From contig JAFMSR010000012.1 of the NCBI GenBank assembly GCA_022818135.1, forward strand, positions 7,369,570 through 7,433,569: a stretch of 64,000 bases of DNA. The letters run 5' to 3'. Of the stretch, positions 1 through 12,823 are shown one piece after another. Made by a program: the position numbers and the translations under genes. The DNA is from Saxidomus purpurata. Its lineage: Eukaryota > Mollusca > Bivalvia > Venerida > Veneridae. Within the stretch, counting starts at the first letter, position 1, and each line of letters begins with the position of its first letter. A model generated the notes under the pieces. That model saw only the letters and a program-made list of their open reading frames with translations, ran no database searches and was not told where the DNA came from.

Positions 1-257
1 AAATAATTGTACTCAATGGGTGAATATCGTTACATTTTTTGCTAGGCGCTATCCAGCTTCAGATAAAAGCGCAGATAACTATAAAATGTTTGTATGTAAT
101 ATAGGTCTGCGTTTGAAGTCTTACTATTGAGACATCTCCAAATGCAGACCCATTTTACATACTGACATTTTATAGATACCTGCGCTTTTACTACTCGGAG
201 GCTGGATAGCGCCTAGCAAATAATGTAATGATATTAAACTGTTGAGTACAATTATTT
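1..257. repeat. 257-bp fold-back (palindromic) repeat
   Basis: AAATAATTGTACTCAA at the left edge is exactly inverted at 242-257. Both arms then share GCTAGGCGCTATCCAGC, AAAGCGCAG and TGCAGACC motifs in inverted order around a centre near 130. The window edge may cut the left end. Confidence 0.8.
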
Positions 258-691
258 GGAGTTGGACTAGCTGACTAGGAAGACGCCTTTAATGGCCCCT
301 GTTATAGATGGAAGAAAGCCCAGCATGCTCAGACTGATCTAAGATTGCTGGTGAGCAATAATAGTTGTGTTTACAATGCGTATTTGTTAGAAAGGAATTG
401 TTGAATTTTTATAATGTATTTGCTATCCAAAGGACTTTCAAAATTCAGAAAGTTCTGAAATGCTCTTGATAATCACATTTTCACATGTACTAAAATACGT
501 TTTTGATGACACTTGATTTATGATTTTATCGTAATGTTATAATGTACTGTATACCAAATTAAAGCTTACTTTCTTGTGATTAATAAAACATAGATAAAAA
601 GTATTAAAGTTGTAATCTCCTTTTGTAATATCATTTCTAAAAAGGGTGAAATTTTCAAAGCGAACGTGTTACAGGTGAAAATCACCATTTT
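258..691. other. No gene seen
   Basis: AT-rich sequence between two repeats with no coding signal or recognised element. Confidence 0.6.
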
Positions 692-2059
692 TATACCCCC
701 AAAACGAAGTTTAGGGGGGTATATAGGAGTCACCCGGTGGTTGGTTGGTCGGTCGGTTGGTCGGGCGGTCGGTCGGTCGGTCTGTTGCATTTTCCTTGTC
801 CGGAGCATAACTTGAAAACTACTTGTTGGAATTCAACACAACTTCATACAATGATCAAGCACATTGAGAGGAAGTGCAGAGCACAAGAACTATAACTCCA
901 TCTTGACTAATTACAGAGTTATTGCCCTTTGTTAGTTTTCCTTGTCCGGAGCATAACTTGAAAACTACTGGTTGGAATTCAATACAACTTCATACAATGG
1001 TCAAGCACATTGAGAGGAAGTGCAGTGCGAAAGAACTATAACTCCATCTTGACTAATTACAGAGTTATTGCCCTTTGTTACTTTTCCTTGTCCGGAGCAT
1101 AACTTGAAAACTATTGGTTGGAATTCAATACAACTTCATACAATGGTCAAGCACATTGAGAGGAAGTGCAGTGCACAAGAACCATAACTCTATCTTGACT
1201 AATTACAGAGTTATTGCCCTTTGTTACTTTTCCTTGTCCGGAGCATAACTTGAAAACTACAAGTTGGAATTCAATACAATTTCATACAATGATGAAGCAC
1301 AATGAGAGGAAGTGCAGTGAACAAGAACCATAACTTTATCTAGAATATTTTCAGAGTTATTGCCCTTTGTTATTTTTTCTTCTCCAGAGCATTACTTGAA
1401 AACTACTGGTTGGAATTCAATATAACCTCATACAATGGTCAAGTACATTGAGAGGAAGTGCAGTGCACAAGAACCATAACTCCATCTTGACTCATTACAG
1501 AGTTATTGCCCTTTGTTACTTTTCCTTGTCCGGAGCATAATTCGAAAAGTACTAGTTGGAATTCAAAACAACTTCATACAATGGTCAAGCACAATGAGAG
1601 GAAGTGCAGTGCACAGGAACCATAACTCAATCTTGACTCATTACAGAGTTATTGCCCTTTGTTACTTTTCCTTGTCCGGAGCATTATTCGAAAACTTCTG
1701 GTTGGAATTCAATACAACTTCATAAAATAGTCAAGCACAATGACAGGAAGTACAGTGCGAAAGAACAATAACTCTATCTTGACTCATTTCAGAGTTATTG
1801 CCCTTTGTTACTTTTACTTGTCCGGAGCATTGTTTGAAAACTACTGGTTGGAATTCAATACAACTTCATACAATGGTCAAGCACAATGAGAGGAAGTGCA
1901 GTGTACAAGAACCATAACTCTATCTTGACAAATTACAGAGTTATTGCCAAGAACAATATCTCTTTTTAGTTTGTTTGCAAGGTATTCTGTTACTACGAAC
2001 TTTCTCAGTTTATAAAGCAGTCTTTTGGGGGTATTAATCACATTTCGTGATAGCTCTAG
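692..2059 (+). mobile_element. Hairpin-ended tandem element, ATACCCCC family, copy 1
   Basis: 5' hairpin ATACCCCCAAAACG/TTAGGGGGGTAT, a GGTCGGTCGG run, then about eight 146-bp units starting TTTTCCTTGTCCGGAGCATA and ending GTTATTGCCCTTTGTTAC. The 3' end has GGGGGTATT, a hairpin ATCACATTTCGTGAT, then AGCTCTAG and TTT. Confidence 0.8.
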
Positions 2060-2298
2060 TTTGACTACACCTGACGCTCCTGTAAGTTTTGTTTTGAATT
2101 TTCTCAAAAACTTTTCACCTGTACATACAGAACTATGGTGCAGCTTTCATAAAAACTTTATTTCATGGTTCTGTAACAGGTAGTTTGTGTGATATGGCCA
2201 TGTACATGTTTTTTTCACTAATTGGGCACTTTACTGTGCATCAGGCCATACATTTGTATTGCTGCAGCTATAACGTTTGATAAAAACTGTACAAGTTT

Positions 2299-3915
2299 TT
2301 AGCTCACCTGAGCTGTAGGCTCAGGGTGAGCTATTAGGATCGATGAATGTCCGTTGTCCGTCGTCTGTCGTCCGTCCACACTTAGTTCGTTAACACTCTA
2401 GTGGTCACATTTTTGCCTCAATTGTCACGAAACTTGGTCAGGATGTTTGTCCCAGTAATTACTCAGACGAGTTCGAATATGGGTCATCTCAGATGAAAAA
2501 CTAGGTCACATGACCCAAAAATAGAAAAATCTTGTTAAGGCTCTAGAGGCTACTGTTTCAGTCCAAATATCCTGGCAATTTGTCAGAAAGGTTGTTTGGT
2601 TGATTTCTAGCTCAAGTTTAAATATGGGTCACCTGGGGTCAAAAACTAGGTCACACAGCCCAAATATGGAAAAACCTTGTTAACACTCTAGAGGTAACAT
2701 TTTCAGCCCAAATATCCTGGAATTTTGTCAGAAAAGTTGTTTTGATGATTTCTAGCTTAAGTTCGATTATGGGTCATCTTGGGTCAAAAACTAGGTCACA
2801 GAGCCCAAATGTGGAAAAACCTTGTTAACACTCTAGAGGTAACATTTTCAGCCCAAATATCCTGGAAATTTGTCAGAAAGGTTGTTTCGATGATTTCTAG
2901 CTCAAGTTTCAATATGGGTCATCTGGGATCAAAAACTAGGTCACAGAGCCCAAATATGGAAAAGCCTTGTTAATACTCTAGAGGTAACATTTTCAGCCCA
3001 AATATCCTGGAAATTTGTCAAAAAGGTTGTTTCGATGATTTCTAGCTCAAGTTTGAATATGGGTCATCTGGGGTCAAAACCTAGGTCACAGAGCCCAAAT
3101 TTAAAAGCAGTTGTCAGTGATTTTTTTACTTTTTTTGGCAACAGCCCATGCCTTTCAAATTGGGAATTTTTAGCGCGATAAAACTCTAAATTGGGAAAAA
3201 GTAACAAAACTTAATAAAAAAATCATTCTGAAAAGATTTATTTTAAGGTAAATTTATGTCATTTAAATGTCCTTGCTTCTTTAATTTACAACTTCATCTT
3301 TCTATGTTTCATTCCTTTAAAGCTGTCCACTAAACATTCGTTTCTCATTATTCAGTTCAATTTTTTCGGTGACATAAACGCATTACAGCATCCAAACTAA
3401 GTTGAATGAGACGATTTAACTTTACAAAAAAATGTTCGAATGTCCGCAGTGCCGATGGCGTGTTTTAGTTTTATTTTCTTATTATAATATTAATAATATA
3501 TGCGACATTTTAAAATTTTCGATAATTAGGGTAATTTTCTAACAATTTTTTACCGACACATTTTGACGCATGAAAAAGCGTTTAGCGACCGTGATGAAAG
3601 TTATACTAAATGCCGTACTATGCCGTGACCCGTTTTATGTAAACAACGCGCGTCGAATTGGCAACATAATTCTGCGAATAAATCATAATCAGAGTCGGAT
3701 TTTCATGATTATTTGCATCGTTTTAGTTCAACTTTCACAAGAAATCAATCTAATTGGGAAAAATTTTCTCGTTTTGGGGAATTTTTAAGCCTTTTTTGGG
3801 GAATTTTGACCATTTTTGTCAATTGGGAAGACGCCGAATTTCGGAGTCAAATTGGCGCCAAAAAAATCACTGGTTGTACTCGGGTGAGCAATAAAGGGCC
3901 ATCATGGCCCTCTTG
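2299..3915 (+). mobile_element. Hairpin-ended tandem element, AGCTCACC family, copy 1
   Basis: 5' hairpin AGCTCACCTGAGC/GCTCAGGGTGAGCT, CCGTTGTCCGTCGTC run, about five core units with CTAGGTCACAGAGCCCAAAT. 3' end GGGTGAGCAATAAAGGGCC with hairpin GGGCCATCATGGCCC, then TCTTG and TTT. Interrupted by the TIR element at 3115-3872. Confidence 0.85.
3115..3872. mobile_element. 758-bp TIR element nested in a hairpin-ended element
   Basis: Ends CAGTGATTTTTTT and its inverse AAAAAAATCACTG. GTTGT is duplicated at 3110-3114 and 3873-3877. The sister element at 8934-9734 has the empty site (AGCAGTTGTACTCGG). CAGTG ends with a 5-bp duplication fit a hAT-type non-autonomous element; no transposase is visible. 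Confidence 0.8.
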
Positions 3916-4290
3916 TTTCATGTTAAATTTTAATTAAAATTTAAGATAATGAATAAATTGTGTGTTTTATTAGCTTTCCAGTGATATAAAATTCTGAAAT
4001 GTGTTTTGTTTTAAGAAAGTTACGGCCTTTAAAAAGACCACTAACAAAACAAAAATACGGACACTATATATAATAACGACCACTGTCATTATGTCTGTTG
4101 CATAATATGGCACGTTGTTCATGTTGTTTGCAAACAAGATCATTCCTCATGTTTTGAACTAATTCATGAATCATTACTGGTATGAACATAATTAAAGTCG
4201 CTGTCTGTGCGTTAACATGTACACTATTCATATATCACTATATTATAGTATATACATATTTTATGCCATTTTAAGACAATTCATTCAAAT
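3916..4290. other. No gene seen
   Basis: AT-rich; nothing recognised between the AGCTCACC element and the inverted duplication. Confidence 0.6.
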
Positions 4291-5513
4291 CATTTATTAT
4301 GACAGTCACTGCGGATGAAAGACCACCGGATATTGGGGCGAAAGTGAGCACAGATAATCAGTTTTCGCGAAGAACGTGTTACAACCGGGTAAGTTAAAAC
4401 CCGATTTTCACTCTGATGCATATGATAATATTACTGTGTTTATTTGTGTTTTTTCATATACGATAATGACTGTCCAAGCCGAATACGTTCTGATGTGCAA
4501 CACAAGTATGTTAAAATGTTGAAAATATCCAAAACAAATAGCCTGCTCACTCGAAAAATCTCGACTGTTTGCAAATTATGCCGTTTTGTTTGATAAATCA
4601 TTAACATATTAATAATCTGACAAGGGCATATCATTTGCCTTAAGACAACGTAATAATGTTCAAAATTTCATCATTTTAGACAAAAGTGTAGCAAAGATAC
4701 GGATCTCGAAACATTTCAATTACTGTACTGGGTATTGGTTTTAAACGTGTACTGAGTATTGACAGAGTGAGCGAATCACTGTACCGAGTATTGCATCAAG
4801 AAATGAGTAAACATAGAATTTTTTGAAAAGGGAAATGAATATATTTGTTATCAGTTGAAGGTATTGATTCATAAAGTGTCTTGTTTTGCACAAGTCTTAT
4901 TAAACGTTAATATTTCAAACTATAAAAGTGTATAACAAACTGTTTTGTCCGGTGTTTTGAGTATTAGACAAGCATGTAACAATTACATTTATATTTTTAA
5001 AATTTCACCAAATAACTATGCAGTACCACACCAGCAATTCAATGACTTGGACATCAAGTGACTTTAAATGCTCGCTACAACTAGTAAACATTTTCTAAAA
5101 ACTTATAAGTTGTAAGATAAAATGCAGTGTTTTGTTCTAGGTAATGAAAATAGCGGAACTTTCTGCCACATTTGCATTGTGTGTGTGCATGTGTGTGCGT
5201 GCGTGCGAGAGTGCGAGTAACGCAATAAAACAACAATTTTTTACGAATCGCTACAACATCCATTTGTATCGAAATGTAGATACAGTACACGAAAGGTGTT
5301 TTTTCCACATGTCACCCAGTCGCCGCGACAAGAATTCATTCCGGGTGACCAGACACGGTGACATGGTCACCCTAAAAAAGTTTTGGCCACCTAAACGGCC
5401 ACCGCGACCATTTACGATGCGCTGAAATATGCGGTCGCGGTGATTCGCGGTGGCCGGTCGCAGTGAATCACGGTGACAAACTTGACTTGAATAATGTATT
5501 TTACAATTATTAA

Positions 5514-7173
5514 GCAGGTTTTTTGAAAAAACCTACATATTAGAATGGCGATGTTGTATGGCGGATGGGCGGGAGGGCGGGTGGGCGGGCGTCAAACATT
5601 GGTTTCCGTTGGATAACTTTAGTTAGGAGTGACCAATTGCAATGAAACTTGGTGTGTAGGTAGCTTGGATGGAGACAACGCTTGGGATTGCATTTGGGGT
5701 CACTAGGGTCAAGGTCAAGGTCACTGTTTCTAAAAATAGAAAAACAGTTTCCGCTCAATAACTGAAGCTAGGAGTGACCAATTACAATGAAACTTGGTCT
5801 GTAGGTAGCTTGCGTGGAGACGCCGCTTGGGATTGCATTTGGGGTCACTAGGGTCAAGGTCAAGGTCACAGTTACTAAAAATAGAAAAATGGTTTCCGCT
5901 CAATAACTCAAGTTAGGAGTGACCAATTACAATGAAACTTGGTCTGTAGGTAGCTTGCGTGGAGACACTGCTTGGGATTGCATTTGGGGTCACTAGGGTC
6001 AAGGTCACTGTTACTAAAAATAGAAAAATGGTTTCCGCTCAATAACTCAAGTTAGGAGTGACTAATTGCAAACTCAGTGTGCAGGTAGCTTGTGTAGAGA
6101 GGAAGCTTGGGATTGCATTAGGGGTCACTAGGTTCAAGGTCAAGGGCACTGTTACTAAAAATAGAAAAATGGTTTCCGCTCAATAACTTTAGTTAGGACT
6201 GACCAATTGTAATGAAACTTGGTGTGTAGGTAGCTTGGGTGGAGAGGAAGCTTTGGGTCACTAGGGTCAAGGTCACTAGGGTAAAGGTCAAGGTCACTGT
6301 TACTAAAAATAGATTTTTATTTAATTTTAGTTTTTAGATTGTTTTAAGCAAAAAAAAAATTTTTTTTTGTTCAAGGTCACTAGGGTCAAGGTCAAGGTAA
6401 CTGTTACTTAATATAGATTTTAATTTAATTTTAGTTTTTAGATTGTTTTAAGCAAAAAAAAATTTTCCGGGGTCAAGGTCACTAGGGTCAAGGTCAGTGT
6501 TACTAAAAATAGATTTTTATTTAGTTTTAGTTTTTAGTCTTTTAAGCAAAAAAAATTTTTTTCGGGGTCAAGGTCACTAGGGTCAAGGTCACTGTTGCTA
6601 AAAATTGATTTTTCATTTAATTTTAGTTTTTACATTGTTTTAAGCAAAAAAAATTTTAGGGGTCACAGTCACTAGGGTCAAGGTCACTGTAACTAAAAAT
6701 AGATGTTTATTTAATTTTAGTTTTTAAATTGTTTTAAGCAAAAAAAAATTTTCGGGGTCAAGGTCACTAAGGTCAAGGTCAAGGTCAGTGTTACTAAATA
6801 TAGATTTTTATTTATTTTTAGTTTTAAGTCTTTTAAGGAAAAAAAATTTTCAGGGTCACGGTCACTAGGGTCAAGGTCACTATTACTATAAAATAGATTT
6901 TATTTATTTTTAGTTTTTACATTGTGTTAAGCAAAAAAAATATTGGGGGGGTCAAGGTCACTAGGGTCAAGGTCAAGGTCACTGTTACTAAATGTATTTT
7001 TTTTAGTTTTTAAATTGAAACAAAAAAAAATTTGGCGGTCAAGGTCACAAGGGTCAAGGTCAAGGGCACTGTTACTAAAATAGGGGGGAGTCAAGATGAC
7101 TGTTTTTTTTTAATTCTACAATTTCTGCAGGCGCCGTTTAAACCTGTTTTGGCGGCATTGCTGCGTCTTCTTG
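5514..7173 (+). mobile_element. AGGTTTTTT family element, copy 1, with GGTCAAGGTCA cores
   Basis: 5' hairpin AGGTTTTTTGAAAAAACCT, G-rich GGGCGGGTGGGCGG run, four 130-bp cores (TTAGGAGTGACCAATTGC), then about eight short units of GGTCACTAGGGTCAAGGTCA plus AAAAAAAATTTT spacers. Ends GGCGCCGTTTAAACCTG..CTTCTTG. Confidence 0.8.
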
Positions 7174-8110
7174 TTTTATTTTATTTATTGATGTACAAAA
7201 TTTAAAATACATCAATTTCTGTAAATACTTTTATTTTTCATCTACGGTAGACGGTAGTTGTGCGTCTCTTTTATTAGCACATCACCGCCGCGGTATTTCC
7301 GTTGTGAATTGCCGCTCGCGTATCACAGCGTAAAAATCTTCATTTTTTGATATAATTGTATCAAAACGTTTTCATTCCTACCTGAACTTAAAACATTTAT
7401 CACGTATATGTAGATTTAAAATAATTATCCACGTAAACAATGTGCCGTATTTGTTCAATCTTTATTCCTAACTTGCCTTTTGTAAATCATCTAATAAAGG
7501 ATGACATATTTAACTCAAACAATTGTAAAATTGTTTGCAAACCCAAGCTATTTGACACAAAAACTTCTGAAAGATAACTGTCAAAACTGAGCGAATATGC
7601 ATATTTTTTTGTCCGAGGAAATTTTGAGTGTCTCTCGTCGTCGAAAGTCGACAGACAATGCATCGAAAATGCGTAAATATATAAATTATTGTAATGATTA
7701 TTATCCCATGTTCGTTAATTTGTTATTGCAAAAAATGATCTAGATTTATATTAAAAAAGTTTCGAATTTTTGTTTCCAAAACAAAATTACTGTCAGCTAT
7801 ATTTGGTGTCCCGCAAGGTTCAGTTGTGAGACCTCTCTTTGTTGCGAATTATGCTTTCTTCTATATTTAATATATTATTTCGTACGGATCACACAGACAA
7901 CCGGAATATTACGGGAATGCACATTATGAATAGAGAAATGTTGAATATCAAAACGAGTTGCTTGTTCGCAGCATACTTTTTGTTTTGCCATTTACGATCG
8001 CCTCTAATTTTTAAGTAACTGCCAACGGCGATTCTTTCCCAGTAGCATTTTTTTTTTCATTTTGCCAAATATAGTTTTTAACTTGAGTTATTTTTACTGC
8101 AAAGTTTTTT
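7174..8110. other. No gene apart from the reverse-transcriptase crumb
   Basis: Unique-looking AT-rich sequence, with the GVPQGS relic at 7793-7870. Confidence 0.55.
7793..7870 (+). pseudogene. Reverse-transcriptase crumb (non-LTR type)
   Basis: One frame reads SAIFGVPQGSVVRPLFV and then stops. GVPQGSxxxPLxF is the signature of block 4 of non-LTR reverse transcriptases. Nothing else of a retrotransposon is recognisable nearby, so it is a small relic. Confidence 0.45.
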
Positions 8111-9983
8111 TGTGTCGCCCTTTCGGAGAAAAGGCGATACATAGGGATCACTTTGTCCGTCGGTCCGTCCGTCCGTCACACAAACTTAACGTTGGCTATA
8201 ACTTTGGCATTTCTTAAGATTTCTTCATCAAACTTTACAATTGTATTGCTTATGACAATAGGGTCATGATGCCACCAAATTTTGTAGGTCAAAGTCATAT
8301 TTGACAGAGTTATGCCCCTTTTTGTACGTGGATTTTGTAATGAAAACTTAACGTTGGCTATAACTTTGCCATTTCTTAAGATTTCTTCATCAAACTTTCA
8401 AATTGTATTGCTTATGAAATAAGGGTCGTGATGCCGCCAAATTGTGTAGGTCAAGGTCATATTTGACAGAGTTATGCCCCTTTTTATACTTAGATTTTTG
8501 CTATAACTTTGCCATTTCTTAAGATTTCTTTATCAAACTTTCAAATTGTATTGCTTATGTCAAAAGGGTTGTGATGCCGCCAAATTGTGTAGGTCAAGGT
8601 CATATTTGACAGAGTTATGCCCCTTTTTGTACTTAGATTTTGTCACGAAAACTTAACGTTGGCTATAACTTTGCCATTTCTTAAGATTTCTTCATCAAAC
8701 TTTCAAATTGCATTGCTTATGACATAAGGGTCGTGATGCCGCCAAAGTTTGTAGGTCAAGGTCATATTTGACAGAGTTATGCCCCTGTATATATTTAGAT
8801 TTTTGCTATAACTTTGCCATTTCTTAAGATTTCTTTATCAAACTTTCAAATTATATTGCTTATGTCAAAAGGGTTGTGATGCCGCCAAATTTTGTAGGTC
8901 AAGGTCTTATTTGACAGAGTTATGCCCCTTTTTAGCTCACCTGAGCTGGCTCAGGGTGAGCTATTAGGATCGATGATTGTCCGTCGTCCGTCGGACGTCG
9001 TCCGTCCACATTTAGTTCGTTAACACTCTAGTGGTCACATTTTTGCCTCAATTGTCAGAAACTTGGTCAGGATGTTTGTCCCAGTAATTACTCGGACGAG
9101 TTCGAATATGGGTCATCTCGGATGAAAAACTAGGTCAAATGACCCAAAAATAGAAAAATCTTGTTAACACTCTAGAGGCTACTGTTTCAGTCCAAATATC
9201 CTGGCAATTTGTTAGAAAGGTTGTTTGGTTGATTTCTAGCTCAAGTTTTAATCTGGGTCGTCTGGGGTCAAAAACTAGGTCACACAGCCCAAATATGGAA
9301 AAACCTTGTTAACACTCTAGAGGTACCATTTTCAGCCCAAATATTCTGGAAATTTGTCAGAAAGGTTGTTTTGATGATTTCTAGCTCAAGTTCGAATATG
9401 GGTCATCTGGGGTCAAAAACTAGGTCACAGAGCCCAAATGTTGAAAGACCTTGTTAACACTCTAGAGGTACCATTTTCAGCCCAAATATCCTGGAAATTT
9501 GTCAGAAAGGTTGTTTCTATGATTTCTAGCTCAAGTTCGAATATGGGTCATCTGGGGTCAAAAACTAGGTCACAGAGCCCAAATATGGAAAAACCTTGTT
9601 AACACTGTAGAGGTAACATTTTCAGCCCAAATATCCTGGAAATTTGTCAGAAAGGTTGTTTCGATGATTTCTAGCAACTTTGTTAAAAGCAGTTGTACTC
9701 GGGTGAGCGATAAAGGGCCATCATGGCCCTCTTGTTGTACTTAGATTTTGTCACGAAAACTTAATGTTGGCTATAACTTTGCCATTTCTTAAGATTTCTT
9801 CATCAAACTTTCAAATTGTATTGCTTATGACATAAGGGTCATGATGCCGCCAAAGTTTGTTGGTCAAGGTCATATTTGACAGAGTTATGCCCCTTTTTAC
9901 ACTTAGATTTTGTCACAAAATTGTTGGTTATTCTGACAAAGCATAAGAGGGCGCCACAAGTGTTCTACTGAACACCCATCTAG
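8111..9983 (+). mobile_element. Hairpin-ended tandem element, TGTCGCCC family, copy 1
   Basis: 5' hairpin TGTCGCCC/GGCGATACA, CGGTCCGTCCGTCCGTC run, tandem units beginning AACTTAACGTTGGCTATAAC and ending GAGTTATGCCCCTTTTT, then hairpin GTGTTCTACTGAACAC and CCATCTAG. Split by the AGCTCACC element at 8934-9734. Confidence 0.85.
8934..9734 (+). mobile_element. AGCTCACC element, copy 2, nested in a TGTCGCCC element
   Basis: Close relative of the copy at 2299 without the TIR insertion. It interrupts a core unit of the host element inside a T-run; the host continues directly with GTACTTAG. Confidence 0.88.
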
Positions 9984-10499
9984 TCTATATCAAAAGCTGC
10001 AGGTGTCATGAAATCAGAGAGTGCCGCCGCAATGCCCGATTTCTTTGATCTTAGTGAGCACGTGGCATTAAAAAGAGACAGTTTGAGACATTGACGATAG
10101 ATTGATATTTTGGATTATTAAATAATTAGGTTGGAATAGATCAATTTAGTTTGTTTTTTTAGATTGATTGTGTTGCCGGGGTAGTTTTATTGATCATACG
10201 GTATGTTAGTTTGTTGATAGCGGCATCGTAATTAAAATGATTTTGGCGTTGGGAAGTTTCGAAAAACATCAAATTACAATTATTTTTCTATTTGTTTTTT
10301 TTTTGATAATTAAAAGTTAATCAGTAAAAAAACATAACAAATATTCAAGTCTCGACCCGAATGTGGACACTGCAAAACACCGTGACCAGTCACCGCGATT
10401 CGCGGTGACGGGTGACTCAGGGGGGCATTTGGGGGACCAAATTTGCGTGGTCATGATGGCTGGACATCGCGGTAATGGGTGACAATTGGAAAAAACACC

Positions 10500-11815
10500 T
10501 TGCATGTACTGTACATATTTGACCCCATGACCTAGTTTTTTACCCCAGATTACCAATATTCTAACTCTATCAAGACTTTATGAAGGCTGTCATTCTGACC
10601 AAGCTTCATGAATGCAACCTGCTTTTAATCACTCTATATTCGCGTGATCTTTATCTCGCGAAACACATGGTCCTGTATTATTTCTTTGATTCATGATTCG
10701 TGGCCTATTGTCCATTACTTTAATCACACGAAAAAAAATATAATAAAATGAAATAAATAGATTCAATATAATACTTAAAATTGGTACAATAATAACATTT
10801 AGAAACAAAGTTTTTAAAAGAATTTAAGTTTGTGTGTTGAAGATTTACCTTTACATCAGGTGATAAAAATCCATTCTCAAACTGTTTTAAAATGATGAAT
10901 CCCACAATTCTTTGAAAAATGGTCCGTTAATCCCTACTTTTATCCTAACAATTACGTCAAATTTTTCGGCTTGTACAAAATATCATTGTCCCCTGTATTG
11001 ATATTGTCAAAGCTGAAATGGATCACCCTTCCCTCAGACATCACACGCTTTGTTCGATGTATACAAGGGCATTCAACCCAAATATACACTAAGCACGTTT
11101 AAACACGTGCCAGTGATGTGAATATAAAGTTTTCCGGGATGTGTAAATTCAAATTATTTTGTAGAAATAAAATTGATTTTGGATATGCAACATATCATAC
11201 TGAAACTTGAATTGATTTGATCAAAACATTTTAAAATTTATTCAAATAGATACACCAATTAACATAGAATATTGCATACACAAGATTTTTCTGTGATTTT
11301 ATTTGGACCAAAGATGATCCATGTGCACACTCAAACAAGAATTCATCAAGATAGTGATTCTGACTTACGGTCATGAAGATTCAATGAAAAATGCAACATC
11401 TATTGTATACACAAGGGTTTCTATGATTCGATCCAGTGACCTTATTTTTGACCCAACAAGATTCATACTCTTACTCGACCTAAATTTCATCAAAGCAACC
11501 ATACTGACCGAGTTCATGGTTGAATGAAAAATGGAACCTTTGTTGCATACAAAATGTTTTGTCTATGATTTGACCCCGTGACATAGTTTTTGAAAGAATA
11601 TAACCCATATTTGAACCGACATAGATTACGTGAAGGCAGTCATTCTGATCAAGTGTCCTGAAGATCCAGTGCAAAATGCAGTCTCTTTTGCATACACAAG
11701 GTTAAATGTGCACAGACGACACGCAAACGATAGACAGACATACATACGACAGACACCAGGCGATCACAATTACCAACCTTGGGTACTTCGTGCTCTGGTG
11801 AGCTAATACAACGCT
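10500..11815. repeat. Old diverged tandem element remnant
   Basis: Irregular units containing TTTGACCCCATGACCTAG, CATTCTGACCAAG and TTGCATACACAAG, ending in a CAGACGACA-rich stretch and TGGTGAGCTAATACAACG. It looks like a decayed relative of the other tandem elements. No coding. Confidence 0.4.
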
Positions 11816-12823
11816 TTTAAAGGCAGCAGAATATTTCTTTTACTCACTTTTAATCCCCAATACTCGTTACACGTTAGTATCAATACTCCGGTACACCAGA
11901 AAACAAAATAAACAATACCCAGTACACTAACTTTAGTTACATATGTATCAATATTTTGGCCCCAAAAGCACGTTTGTTGATAAAATCTTGAATACTTATG
12001 CCTGGTACTTGTGCAAATAAATTGCTCGATTCAGGTTATTCAAATCAACGCACATTTGCAAAATAAAACGGTAAACATTACCAACGGTCAAACTTTTCAA
12101 GTGAGCAGGCAACCTTCTTTTTGATATTTAAACATATTAACCAACATTATTTACAGCTCGGGTATACACTGGACTAAGATAGCCATCGAAGTATCCAAAA
12201 ACACACAAAGAAACACTAGATAGTGTGTATTAGATTAAATATCGGATTTTAACTTACACCAATTGTAACATGTTCCTCGCGAAAACTAATTATCTGTGCT
12301 CATTTTCGCCCCAATATCCGGTGGCCGTTCATCCGCAGTGACAGTTCCCCCAAAAGTATACTAAGTTCCATTTACTGGTAGCATGGTTGCCTCAGGGGAT
12401 ATAAATTTTTCATTACCATCTGTCTGTTCACTTTTTGGTTTCCACTCTTCATCTCCTAAATCCTGCGTTTGATTTTCACCAAAGCATCAGTATGAAGTCT
12501 AATTGTGCATATTACAGTTTGGGCCTGTATACTCAAATGTCAAGGTCAAAGGGGCCTGAAACATGAAATTCTTGTTGGCTCTTCATCTCTTAAAATCCTT
12601 GTTCGATTTTCATCACACTTTCAGGGAAGCATCAGTACAAAGCTTAGTAACTGTGCAAAGTACAATTTTGGGTCATACACTGTAGTCAAAGGTCAAATTC
12701 TTGTTATCCAAAAAGTAAAAAGTAGTGGCTTTAGTAAACGATAAAATCTGAGATTTATAGGTTAATGGCTTACAGGGCGGGTGATCACGTGACATTTGTT
12801 GTGATAGGATTGGGTGGAAATAC

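Larger units (their letters stand above)
4291..12353. repeat. 8-kb inverted duplication enclosing nested elements
   Basis: CAGTCACTGCGGATGAA at 4302 recurs inverted at about 12330-12346. Homology continues inward in pieces: GGATATTGGGGCGAAA, AGTGAGCAGGC, GTACTGGGTATTG, and a C/G-rich GGTGAC stretch at 5300-5490 against 10375-10500. Arms are roughly 1.2 and 1.9 kb and diverged. No flanking duplication was found. Confidence 0.6.

Noticed and set aside
5144..5425. 93-residue ORF with a Cys/Val-rich start resembling a signal peptide
   Set aside because: The start is a (GT)n-type run and the rest is the GC-rich hairpin cluster; no homologue in the opposite arm is open.
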